From: Achromobacter pestifer
GTDB lineage: Bacteria > Pseudomonadota > Gammaproteobacteria > Burkholderiales > Burkholderiaceae_B
Direction: 5' to 3'
Length of the DNA: 64,000 bases
NCBI RefSeq assembly: GCF_902859625.1
Contig: NZ_CADIJX010000001.1
Span: forward strand, 496,001-560,000
Shown here: piece by piece, positions 42,785-50,449 of the stretch
Position numbering within the stretch: position 1 is the stretch's first letter
How the letters are laid out: every line of letters starts with the position of its first letter
Made by a program: the position numbers and the translations under genes
The notes under the pieces: model-generated
Databases searched by the model: none
What the model saw: the letters and a program-made list of their open reading frames with translations, nothing else
Told to the model about the DNA's origin: nothing

Positions 42785-42800
42785 GGGCACGGCGCTTGCT
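42785..42800 (+). promoter_or_regulatory. Candidate sigma-54 promoter of the 53-residue protein gene
   Basis: GGGCACGGCGCTTGCT matches at all but the first base. The predicted start near 42812 leaves a leader of about 80 nt before ATG 42893. Confidence 0.75.
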
Positions 42801-42892
42801 GAGGCAGTGGGCAGCAACAACATCAGCGATCCGATCGTTGCAGGCCGAGGCGCATCACCGCGCTTGGGCAAGAATTCCTACAGGAGAGTGCC

Positions 42893-43054
42893 ATGCATGC
42901 CACATTGCAGCTACACGTGCCGCCCAAGCCCGAGCCGATTCCGCCCGGGTCGCCGCCAGGGGATCTGCCGGTGGAGCCCGATACCGACGAGCCGGAGGTG
43001 GATCTGCCCCCGCTGTCGCCACCGATCAAGGAAATCGATCCTCCCAAACGCTGA
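42893..43054 (+). CDS. Small Pro/Glu/Asp-rich protein, 53 residues
   Basis: Starts MHATLQLHVPPKPEPIPPG and continues with PVEPDTDEPEVDLPPL to IDPPKR; 19 of 53 residues are proline and acidic residues are frequent. No domain recognised. CAGGAG lies 7 bases before the ATG. A near-consensus sigma-54 element lies upstream. Short length and skewed composition reduce certainty, but ribosome site, promoter and gene spacing support it. Confidence 0.68.
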   Translation: MHATLQLHVPPKPEPIPPGSPPGDLPVEPDTDEPEVDLPPLSPPIKEIDPPKR

Positions 43055-43066
43055 TGCCGCATGCCG

Positions 43067-43094
43067 CTGAAAACTCGAATCTGAAAACTCGAAT
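43067..43094 (+). repeat. Tandem duplication of a 14-bp unit
   Basis: CTGAAAACTCGAAT occurs twice head to tail (43067-43080 and 43081-43094) just before the ribosome site of the DUF3309 gene. Confidence 0.9.
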
Positions 43095-43115
43095 CAATAA
43101 CGACGAGGAGTCATC

Positions 43116-43268
43116 ATGTCGACCATTCTGCTGATCATTCTGATCCTGCTGCTTATTGGCGCTGTACCGGCCTGGCCACACAGCAAGGGCTGGGGCTATT
43201 ACCCCAGCGGATTGCTTGGCATTGTCGTGATCGTGCTGATCGTGATGCTGCTGATGGGGCGGATATAG
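43116..43268 (+). CDS. DUF3309 family small membrane protein
   Basis: 50 residues: a membrane helix (MSTILLIILILLLIGAVPAW), the conserved loop HSKGWGYYPSG, and a second helix (LLGIVVIVLIVMLLMGRI). This is the DUF3309 pattern found widely in proteobacterial stress clusters; function unknown. GAGGAG precedes the ATG. It follows the 53-residue gene by 61 bp with no obvious separate promoter, so it is probably co-transcribed from the sigma-54 element at 42785. Confidence 0.85.
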   Translation: MSTILLIILILLLIGAVPAWPHSKGWGYYPSGLLGIVVIVLIVMLLMGRI

Positions 43269-43273
43269 CGTCT

Positions 43274-43325
43274 GACGGCCGGTTGAACGCCGGGCACACG
43301 TAGCCGTGGCGGCAAGCCGGCCGTC
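43274..43325. other. Long imperfect hairpin after the DUF3309 gene
   Basis: GACGGCCGG (43274-43282) and CCGGCCGTC (43317-43325) are perfect 9-bp inverse arms with a nested CGCC/GGCG. No T-run follows. It may be an attenuating or Rho-type 3' structure. Confidence 0.35.
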
Positions 43326-43430
43326 TTGCAGGGAATGGTCGCCCACTGGACGGTGGGTAGCGCAGGTGCGTGGCGAGGCGTAAGATTTCCCGGCCTTTTC
43401 GCAGCCATCCGCCTATCCGGCAACAGCACA

Positions 43431-44387
43431 ATGACCATTCCCTTATTGATTCTGATCGACAGCGTGCAGGATTTCCTGCCCGCGATTGAAGCCCGTGGCT
43501 TTCAGGCCCTTTACGCGCCGACGGCACAGGCCCGCGCGCAGGCCATCCGCGACCATGCCCAAGACATCCGCATCGTGTTGACGCGCGGCGCAACGGGATT
43601 TCACGCCGATGAAATTGCAGTCTTGCCGAAGCTGGAAATGATCTGTTCGCTGGGGGTGGGCTACGAGAACATCGATCTGGATGCGGCCGCGGCGCGGGGC
43701 ATCATCGTCACGAATGGTCCGGGCGCCAACGCGGTGTCGGTGGCCGACCACGCCATGGCGTTGCTGCTGGGCGTTGCCCGCCATCTTCCCCAGGCCGATG
43801 CCTGGGTGCGGCAAGGACACTGGAGCGGGTTCATGGGGCCGCAGGTCACGGGCAAGCGCCTGGGCATCCTGGGCCTGGGCACGATCGGGATGGAAATCGC
43901 CAAGCGCGGCGCCAAGGGGTTCGACATGAGTGTCGGGTATTACAACCGGCGCGCGCGTCCGGAATCCGGCTACACCTACTTCGACAATCCGCGTGACCTG
44001 GCCGAGGCTTCCGACTTCCTGGTCGTGGCAACGCCGGGCGGCCCGGGCACCCGGCATCTGGTGAATGCCGACGTGCTGGATGCGTTGGGCCCGAATGGCT
44101 ATCTGGTGAATATCGCGCGCGGCAGCGTGGTGGATACCGCGGCCTTGATCGCCGCGCTGACGGAAAAGCGCATTGCGGGCGCCGGTTTGGACGTGGTGGA
44201 TGGGGAACCGCAGATTCCCGACGCGCTGAAACCATTGACCAACGTGGTCTTGACGCCGCACAGTGCGGGCCGTTCACCCGAAGCCATCGCGGCGATCGTG
44301 GCGTTGTTCTTGCAGAACGCCACGGCGCATTTCGGCGGCCAGCCTGTGTTGACGCCTGTCGTCCACGCGCAAGCCGAAGCCGCCTGA
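43431..44387 (+). CDS. D-2-hydroxyacid dehydrogenase (GhrB/HPPR-like)
   Basis: 318 residues. N-terminal catalytic part with VLTRGATGFHADEIAVLPKL and LGVGYENIDLDAAAARGI; NAD(P) motif LGILGLGTIGMEIAKR; catalytic Arg in NIARGSVVD, Glu in VVDGEPQIP and His in LTPHSAGRSPEA. It would reduce a 2-ketoacid such as hydroxypyruvate or glyoxylate. ATG 43431 starts MTIPLLILID; an in-frame extension upstream is unsupported. No sigma-54 element was found before it. It converges with the universal stress gene. Confidence 0.9.
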   Translation: MTIPLLILIDSVQDFLPAIEARGFQALYAPTAQARAQAIRDHAQDIRIVLTRGATGFHADEIAVLPKLEMICSLGVGYENIDLDAAAARGIIVTNGPGANAVSVADHAMALLLGVARHLPQADAWVRQGHWSGFMGPQVTGKRLGILGLGTIGMEIAKRGAKGFDMSVGYYNRRARPESGYTYFDNPRDLAEASDFLVVATPGGPGTRHLVNADVLDALGPNGYLVNIARGSVVDTAALIAALTEKRIAGAGLDVVDGEPQIPDALKPLTNVVLTPHSAGRSPEAIAAIVALFLQNATAHFGGQPVLTPVVHAQAEAA

Positions 44388-44408
44388 GTTCAGCCTATTG
44401 GTGGGGTC

Positions 44409-45245
44409 TCAATGCGAGAACATGATCGGCACGGTCATGCTCTTCAAGATGGACGCGGTAGCCCCGCCCATTGCCCATTCACGGAACTTGCTGTGGCCGT
44501 AGGCGCCCATGACGATCAGGTCGGCGCTATGGTCGGCGGCCGCGTTCAGGATGGTGCTGCCGACGCCGACGCCCTTGATGTCGCGGCGCACGTGGTCCGG
44601 GGCGGGCATGCCTTGGGCGATGCAGTACGTGGCCAGATCTTCAAAGGGCACGGCTGGGCCTTTCTGCGTGGATCCGCCTTCGTCCATGGTCAGCACCACC
44701 AAGTGCGATGACAGGCGCAGGGCCGGCGCCGCGTCCGCGAGGGCGCGCGCGGCTTCGCGGCTGCCGTCCCAGCAAAGCAGTACGCGGTCGCCCACGGTGG
44801 AGAATTGACCGCTGGAGGGCAGGACCAGCACGGGGCGGCCGGCGGTCAGCAACATCTGCTCGACAAATTCGATCTCGTGCGCCGCTTCGACGTCATCGCG
44901 GTTGAACTGGCTGACGATGACGAGATCACTGGTGCGTGCATACAGGGCCACGCATGCGCTGGGTGAGGTGTCGCCAGCGCGCACGACGGCCGGCACATCC
45001 GCTGCGGCGGCGGCTTCCAGGAATGCATCCTGCACCGCGCTGCGATTCTGCGCCTGCAATTCCTTCATGACGTTCAGCGTGCGCGACATCAGCACGGATT
45101 CACCATAGTAGTGCTGGGGAGGCGCGGCGCTGGCATAGATGCCGACCAGCTCGGCCCGATGACGCTTGGCCAGCGACAACGCCAGATCAGTACGGCGTTT
45201 GCAGTCGAATCCGTGGTCCAGGTGTACGGCAATGCGGCGATACAT
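44409..45245 (-). CDS. Tandem universal stress protein (UspA family)
   Basis: 278 residues with two Usp domains. The first begins MYRRIAVHLDHGFDCKRRTD; the second has VLLCWDGSREAARALADAAP and the nucleotide-binding G-rich motif LIVMGAYGHSKFREWAMGGA followed by TASILKSMTVPIMFSH. The first domain lacks a clear Gly-rich loop. Role: stress survival, probably ATP-binding. No sigma-54 element precedes it. It lies 127 bp downstream of the FUSC gene on the same strand. Confidence 0.9.
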   Translation of the reverse strand: MYRRIAVHLDHGFDCKRRTDLALSLAKRHRAELVGIYASAAPPQHYYGESVLMSRTLNVMKELQAQNRSAVQDAFLEAAAAADVPAVVRAGDTSPSACVALYARTSDLVIVSQFNRDDVEAAHEIEFVEQMLLTAGRPVLVLPSSGQFSTVGDRVLLCWDGSREAARALADAAPALRLSSHLVVLTMDEGGSTQKGPAVPFEDLATYCIAQGMPAPDHVRRDIKGVGVGSTILNAAADHSADLIVMGAYGHSKFREWAMGGATASILKSMTVPIMFSH

Positions 45246-45372
45246 GCGGGTCTCCTTAGTAAGCGTCCCATAGCAACATGGTTGCGCTTTCTGTCAGGAC
45301 GGCCCTTGATGCGTGTCAAACCGTCCTCAGAATCCTGGGGATGGCGCAAAGGGGCGGGCATGCATCGCCGGA

Positions 45373-47511
45373 CTACTGGGGCGGATCTTTTTCGATGCGG
45401 TCACGCAGTTGGCGGACCTGTCGCGCCTGCTGGGCGATGCGGCCAAGCGGTTCGGCCAGCACGGGGTCGGCCGAGGTGATGGCGGCGGGTACCACCCACT
45501 GACGGGCAGAAGCGTCCGGCGCATGGTCCTGCGGATGCAGCGCGTGCGCCAGGACCAGTCCGTAGCGACGCAGCGCCTCGGCGGCGGGGGCGTCCGCAGG
45601 TAGGGCGGGTTGTATTTCCAGCACCGTTCCTGCGGCGGTGATCCGGCGCATGGCGTTCAGCAGGTTCACTGCGGTGTCCACTTTGCGGTCGCGGTGCACG
45701 GGATTCTGCTGCAAGCGTTGCAACGAGGCTTCAGCGTTGTCAGCCGACAAGCACGCCTGACGGCGCAGCGCCACGATGCTGGTGTCGTCCGGGTTGGCCG
45801 CCTGGCCGCTTTTCTGCCGGATCAGCGCCAACGCATAGGCTGCGTGCCGGTCCAACGCCCGGGTCAAGGCGCCGGCCAATTGCCGGGGTTCTTTCTCTGG
45901 CCACACCAGAAAACCCACCAGCAGCGCAAGAATCCCACCCAGCACGCTGTTGAAGGCCCGCAGCGCCGCCAATGTCGGTTCATAGATATCGGGCTGCTGA
46001 ATATGGCTGACCAGTACGAATTGCGAGGTCAGAAAGAACGTGAACAGGGCGTAATGGATCGTGCGCGCGGCGAAGGTGCCCAGCGCAATGGGCAGCACCG
46101 CCAGCGCCACCGACAGCGGAGTGGTCAGCAGCAAGCCCAGCAATGACGCCCCGATGGCCCCGGCCACACTGCCAATCACGCGCTCGACGGTACGCTGCCA
46201 GGTGGTGGCGAAGTAGGGCTGAAGGATGAACACCAGCGTCAGAGACATCCAATAGCCGTGATTGACGGCGAATGTCTTGGACAAGGCCACGGCGATGGTG
46301 GCGCCCACGCCTACCCGCAAGGCATGGCGGAAGGCATCGGATTCCACGCCCAGATTCTGGCGCAGCGTGCGCCAGGCCTGCCGCATGCGAGACGTTGCCC
46401 GCAGGCTCTGGGCGGGTGTGGCAGGTGCGTCATCCTGGTCGAACAGTGCCTGCATGATGGCCTGCGCTGTATGCAGCAAGCGATCCAGCACGGGCACCAC
46501 GGTCGCCAGATCGGGCGCATAGGCCGTCGCGCCGCCGCGCAGGTCGTGCAAGCCTGCGCCAAAATGGGCGAGCCGTTCGCGCAGGCATTCCGCCTGCTTG
46601 GGGTCGCTGACGTCCGAGGTGCTGGCAATGGCGTTGCAGACGCTGGCGTAGCGGTGCAGTGCGTGCGACAGATGCGCGCCGGCGCTGCGGCCCAGCCATT
46701 GCGGCGCGTGGGATTCCAGCAGGTCGGCAGCGGCCACCAGCGCGATGAAGCTGTCTTCGGCGCTGTCCAGCAGATAGGTCAGTTGATTTGCACGGGAGCG
46801 CCGTGACGGGCGCGTGTCCTGGACTTCGCGGATGCGGATCCGGGCGGCTTCCAGGGCGGCGCGCTGGGCGCTGCGTTGTGGCTTGGTCACGGCCGTCCAG
46901 GCCTGTGGACCTGCCGCCGGAGTCAGGCCCGAATACATACCCGCCAGCGCATCGGCAAAATCCGCCAGTCCACGGTAACAATGCGCGACCGCATGGGTGG
47001 CGTCTTTCCAGGGCCGCCGGCGCCATACCAATGCGGTCATCAGGATGGCCCAGACCGCGCCGGCCAGGAAGAACAACGTATAAGACAGGCTTTCGGCCAG
47101 CGTTGGCGCAGGCAGCTCGGCCGCCACCACGAAGCCGGCCGAAAGCAGCGTGCCCACGATGGCTGCCGCGGGCCCCAACACGCGCAGCAGGCCGCCAAAG
47201 GTGCAGCAGACGAACGTCAGGGGCAGAAGCAACCATAAGTGGCCCGCGCTGGCGCTGGCCAAAAAGCAGAACAGGGCGCCGATCAGACCCAGCGCAAGCA
47301 TGGAGCCTGCGCGCTGACGCAAGGGGCCGCCGGGGTCGCCGAAGCAGGCCCAGAACGCGGCGATCGCGGTCCAGCCCAACCGGGGTTCGTGCACCAGCAC
47401 GGCGACGATGACAGGCGCGGCACTGATGGCGGCGGCTTGCAGGGCGTCCAGCCACAGCACATTGCGCAAAGACACGCGCCAACGGGAAAGCAGATTCGTC
47501 ACGCTATTCAT
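45373..47511 (-). CDS. FUSC-family inner-membrane protein (YccS/aromatic acid exporter type)
   Basis: 712 residues. Two blocks of about six membrane helices each (first about 20-180, second about 375-510) are separated and followed by cytosolic helical domains. FAVNHGYWMSLTLVFILQPY and FATTWQRTVERVIGSVAGAI are the FUSC core motif. Family members export aromatic acids such as fusaric or p-hydroxybenzoic acid, usually with HlyD and an outer-membrane partner, absent here. ATG 47511 precedes MNSVTNLLSRW; TTG 47547 is an alternative start. Confidence 0.87.
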   Translation of the reverse strand: MNSVTNLLSRWRVSLRNVLWLDALQAAAISAAPVIVAVLVHEPRLGWTAIAAFWACFGDPGGPLRQRAGSMLALGLIGALFCFLASASAGHLWLLLPLTFVCCTFGGLLRVLGPAAAIVGTLLSAGFVVAAELPAPTLAESLSYTLFFLAGAVWAILMTALVWRRRPWKDATHAVAHCYRGLADFADALAGMYSGLTPAAGPQAWTAVTKPQRSAQRAALEAARIRIREVQDTRPSRRSRANQLTYLLDSAEDSFIALVAAADLLESHAPQWLGRSAGAHLSHALHRYASVCNAIASTSDVSDPKQAECLRERLAHFGAGLHDLRGGATAYAPDLATVVPVLDRLLHTAQAIMQALFDQDDAPATPAQSLRATSRMRQAWRTLRQNLGVESDAFRHALRVGVGATIAVALSKTFAVNHGYWMSLTLVFILQPYFATTWQRTVERVIGSVAGAIGASLLGLLLTTPLSVALAVLPIALGTFAARTIHYALFTFFLTSQFVLVSHIQQPDIYEPTLAALRAFNSVLGGILALLVGFLVWPEKEPRQLAGALTRALDRHAAYALALIRQKSGQAANPDDTSIVALRRQACLSADNAEASLQRLQQNPVHRDRKVDTAVNLLNAMRRITAAGTVLEIQPALPADAPAAEALRRYGLVLAHALHPQDHAPDASARQWVVPAAITSADPVLAEPLGRIAQQARQVRQLRDRIEKDPPQ

Positions 47512-47851
47512 GAAGCAGAGAAGGGCCCGGAAGGCCGGAAGACGCAAACCCTAGCATGTCGACAACGGTGCTTTGACACCCTCACCGTCGTTGTCCACGG
47601 GGTAGGCAATTCATGAATCCCCATGTACGCACACAAATAGTTGCACTTGTGTGACTTTACCGCCTCTTAGGCGCAAAATTGCCTGGAACAATTGAGCAAA
47701 ATCGCATAAAAAAACATTGGCGGTTCAACGCGCTGGAAATTTCTACCAGCGTCATGGCGGCAAGCCAGTAGCGAATACTCATGTCCCAATGTGCCTCTTT
47801 CTGCGCCCGGACAGCGCAGGCCATAAGCAGAGGCACGCGAGGAGTGTAGAC
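47512..47851. promoter_or_regulatory. 340-bp gene-free region with two dyads upstream of the EAL gene
   Basis: CACACAA (47630-47636) and TTGTGTG (47647-47653) are perfect 7-bp arms 10 bp apart. GACAACGGTG (47561-47570) pairs with CACCGTCGTTGTC (47583-47595) with a 3-base bulge. No convincing gene lies here. The dyads are candidate operators for the divergent FUSC and EAL genes; the regulator is unknown. Confidence 0.5.
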
Positions 47852-48763
47852 ATGACGCCCACTCACGAGGCTTCTACAGGCTCGGTGGTCAGCGACGAAG
47901 AGATCGCTGCCATGGTGACAGGAAAAGATGGCCTGCGGGTGCTGTTGCAGCCCCAGGTCGATCTGCTGACGGGCAGGATCGTATCCGCCGAAGCGTTGGC
48001 GCGATGGCAGCATCCTCGCCTGGGCATTGTCATGCCTGCTGAGTTCATCCCTGCCATCAATCGCATGGGGTTGGACACACTCCTGTTCGAGCGCGTCTGC
48101 GTGCGCGTGATCGATGTGCTGCTGACCATGCGCCGCGCGGGCATAGCGGTGCCGGTGGCCATCAACGCGCCGGCAACGACATTGTCCGACCAACGCGCGG
48201 TGCGATTCTTGCTGGACCTGATCCGCAGCGCCGAACTGCCGGCCTCGCTGGTACGGGTGGAACTGACGGAAGACCAGCCCATCCGGGAGTTGGACGTGCT
48301 GCGCGCGTCACTCATGACGTTGGAAGAGGCGGGGTGCGAGGTCAGCCTGGATGATTTTGGTACAGGGCACGCCTCGCTGAAGCTGCTGTCGGCCATCCCC
48401 TTGTCGGAAGTGAAGATCGACCAGTATTTCGTGACGCGCATGCGGCGTAGCGCGGTCGCGTTTGAAGTGCTTCGCACCGCTGCCGAACTGGCCACGCGCC
48501 TGGGCTGGCGTGTGGTTGCCGAAGGGGTGGAGAACGTTGCGGATATCCCCGCGCTGCGGGCCGCAGGTTGCCGTTATGGGCAGGGCTATGCGTTGGGCCG
48601 TCCGATGTCGCTGGATGAATTGATGCTGCGGTTGCGGACACAGCGCGACCGGGGCGAGCCCTTGGCCGCACCCGCCAACTATGCGTCGTCCTGGATCGAG
48701 GCCTTTGACGGCGCCGGCAAAGAGACGGAATCCGTATTTTCCGCAGGTGTCGCCACGCAATAA
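47852..48763 (+). CDS. Stand-alone EAL-domain protein, probable c-di-GMP phosphodiesterase
   Basis: 303 residues, EAL domain about 25-275 with no other domain. Catalytic blocks are intact: SAEALARWQHP, AINAPATTL (Asn), RVELTEDQP, SLDDFGTGHASL, EVKIDQYFV, VAEGVEN and YGQGYALGRP. It resembles the EAL half of the 21304 protein. CGAGGAG precedes the ATG. It is divergent from FUSC, 340 bp apart. A low-activity BvgR-like regulatory role is an alternative. Confidence 0.87.
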   Translation: MTPTHEASTGSVVSDEEIAAMVTGKDGLRVLLQPQVDLLTGRIVSAEALARWQHPRLGIVMPAEFIPAINRMGLDTLLFERVCVRVIDVLLTMRRAGIAVPVAINAPATTLSDQRAVRFLLDLIRSAELPASLVRVELTEDQPIRELDVLRASLMTLEEAGCEVSLDDFGTGHASLKLLSAIPLSEVKIDQYFVTRMRRSAVAFEVLRTAAELATRLGWRVVAEGVENVADIPALRAAGCRYGQGYALGRPMSLDELMLRLRTQRDRGEPLAAPANYASSWIEAFDGAGKETESVFSAGVATQ

Positions 48764-48867
48764 CAGAGGCGGGTGGGGCCGACCGCTCGGGGGCAGATTT
48801 TTCCAACAAGGCCCGGACTTACCGGCCGAAAAATGGGGACTTCAATCTCCCTGCCGTCAGGGCGTTT

Positions 48868-48883
48868 GGGCACGTCAGTTGCT
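48868..48883 (+). promoter_or_regulatory. Candidate sigma-54 promoter of the Gln-rich protein gene
   Basis: GGGCACGTCAGTTGCT matches at all but the first base, with correct spacing. The predicted start near 48895 leaves about 33 nt before ATG 48928. Confidence 0.75.
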
Positions 48884-48927
48884 ACTCCTGTTCCAGCGGA
48901 GTCCTTCCGCCTACTAGGAGACTTGTA

Positions 48928-49107
48928 ATGTCCAATCAGAACCAGCCCGACCAGCAAAAGCAGCCGCAAAAGCAACAGGCTCAGGAAAACCCCAAAGACC
49001 GTACTCAACCGGGCCAGCAGCAGCCTGGCCAATCTGGCCAGACCGCCGACAAAGGCCAAGGCCAGCCGGGTCAGCAACCTGGCCAGCAAGACAAGGCGCA
49101 GCGCTGA
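48928..49107 (+). CDS. Small Gln/Pro/Gly-rich disordered protein, 59 residues
   Basis: Starts MSNQNQPDQQKQPQKQQAQE and carries PGQ repeats (PGQQQPGQSGQ, GQPGQQPGQQDK); Gln makes up about a third. No signal peptide or hydrophobic core; probably unfolded and cytosolic. AGGAG precedes the ATG and an 18-bp hairpin follows. A near-consensus sigma-54 element lies upstream. Function unknown; the type is like hydrophilins or Gln-rich stress peptides. The opposite strand reads through but lacks these signals. Confidence 0.75.
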   Translation: MSNQNQPDQQKQPQKQQAQENPKDRTQPGQQQPGQSGQTADKGQGQPGQQPGQQDKAQR

Positions 49108-49161
49108 TACGCTGATTCCTTGATCGCGCCTTGACGTCCGGAAGCCGGCTGCGCGAATCCC

Positions 49162-49204
49162 AACGGCTCCGTCCGCGCCATCCACGGCGCGGACGGAGCC
49201 GTTT
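49162..49204 (+). terminator. Strong hairpin terminator after the Gln-rich gene
   Basis: An 18-bp perfect stem (49162-49179 with 49186-49203) has a 6-base loop and a short T tail. A perfect palindrome TTTGCGCAAA overlaps its end (49202-49211). Confidence 0.7.
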
Positions 49205-49339
49205 GCGCAAATGCAGGCATAAGCTGCCATCATCCCTTTCGTCCATTGAATAATGGCGCCATATCGTTGACCATTCTTTCTTGACCCTGCGCGCCGCGTA
49301 GGCTTTTTCAATTGTCGACCCCACAAACCAGGAACCGCA

Positions 49340-50443
49340 ATGAGCTTGAACGCAGCCCCGTCGCGCCGCAGGTCGGTCTTGGGTACGACTCTGGCCGTTC
49401 TACTTGTTCTTGCCGCCTTGGCCGGGGTGTTGGCGTTCGCCGCCGTCCGTATCGCCGAACAACGGATTTCAAGCATGCTGGGGCCGCGCGGTCAGGTAGG
49501 CGACGTGAACGTGGGCTGGCGGCAGGTGGTGCTGACCGACGTGAAAGTGTCTGGCGCGTCGGGTCAGGCGGGCGCCAGCGCGAAGCGCGTGGTGCTGGAG
49601 CCAGAATGGTCGGCATTCCTGCACCATGAAGCCGTGTTCAATTCCGTTGTCGTTGAAGGCTTCGATTTTGCGGTGGTGCGTAGCGGTGATGGCGACATGC
49701 AGATTTCACCGGCCTTGCAAGCGGCACTCCGGACAGGAGACGGCAGCGACGGCAAGCCGCGGCGCAACATGCCGATCCGCATCGCCGAACTGGTCCTGCG
49801 CGACGGCCGCCTGGATTTCGAGGACGCCGTGGTGGCCAAGCCGCCGCACCGCATCCCCTTCAAGAACGTCCAGGCGCGGCTAAGCCCGGTGTCGGTGCCG
49901 GGAGACGGCGCGCATAGCGATATGGAATTCAGCGGCACGGTCGAAGACAACCGCAATGGGGAGTCCACCGTGCGAGCCCAGGGCTGGTTGCAAGTCGGCG
50001 GGACGGACGCCGATATGAAAGTGGCCGTGCGCAATATGGATATCCGGCACGCCGCGCCGTACCTGTCGGAAAAGGAAGCCAGTTCGCTGACGGGCGGTGC
50101 CATGGACCTGGACATGCATACCGTGATCGCCAAGCGTCAATTGCGGGCCTCGGGCACGGTCGCGCTGCGTGGGCTGGCATTCAGCGGCGACGGCAAACTG
50201 TTTTCGCTGCCGCGCAAAGCGGTGCTGGCGGCCATGAAAGACAAGACCGGCACCGTGCGTTTCGACTTCGTGTTGCAAGGCAGCCTGGACAACCCCAAGT
50301 TCTCGGTCACGCGCGGATTCGCGGCGCAAGTGGCGCAAGGCTTCGGCCACGCCATCGGCGTGGGTGCGGAAGGCGCGGCCGAAGGCGTGACCGGGGCCGT
50401 CAAGGAACTGGGCAACGCCTTGTCGGACCTGCTTAGTCCCTAG
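49340..50443 (+). CDS. AsmA/DUF748-like membrane-anchored protein
   Basis: 367 residues. One membrane helix (about 13-35: GTTLAVLLVLAALAGVLAFA) is followed by a beta-rich periplasmic part with repeats typical of AsmA-like/DUF748 proteins: RISSMLGPRGQVGDVNVGWR, VVVEGFDFAVVRSGDGDMQ, MPIRIAELVLRDGRLDFED and SGTVEDNRNGESTVRAQGW. Such proteins are thought to form lipid-transfer grooves at the envelope. CCAGGA lies before the ATG. It converges with the SulP gene, 6 bp apart. The family is inferred by pattern. Confidence 0.78.
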   Translation: MSLNAAPSRRRSVLGTTLAVLLVLAALAGVLAFAAVRIAEQRISSMLGPRGQVGDVNVGWRQVVLTDVKVSGASGQAGASAKRVVLEPEWSAFLHHEAVFNSVVVEGFDFAVVRSGDGDMQISPALQAALRTGDGSDGKPRRNMPIRIAELVLRDGRLDFEDAVVAKPPHRIPFKNVQARLSPVSVPGDGAHSDMEFSGTVEDNRNGESTVRAQGWLQVGGTDADMKVAVRNMDIRHAAPYLSEKEASSLTGGAMDLDMHTVIAKRQLRASGTVALRGLAFSGDGKLFSLPRKAVLAAMKDKTGTVRFDFVLQGSLDNPKFSVTRGFAAQVAQGFGHAIGVGAEGAAEGVTGAVKELGNALSDLLSP

Positions 50444-50449
50444 CCATTC

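Noticed and set aside
48679-49476. 265-codon minus-strand frame across the Gln-rich gene
   Set aside because: It spans a terminator hairpin and the ends of two plus-strand genes; the segment over the Gln-rich gene is a leucine-rich mirror of the Gln codons.
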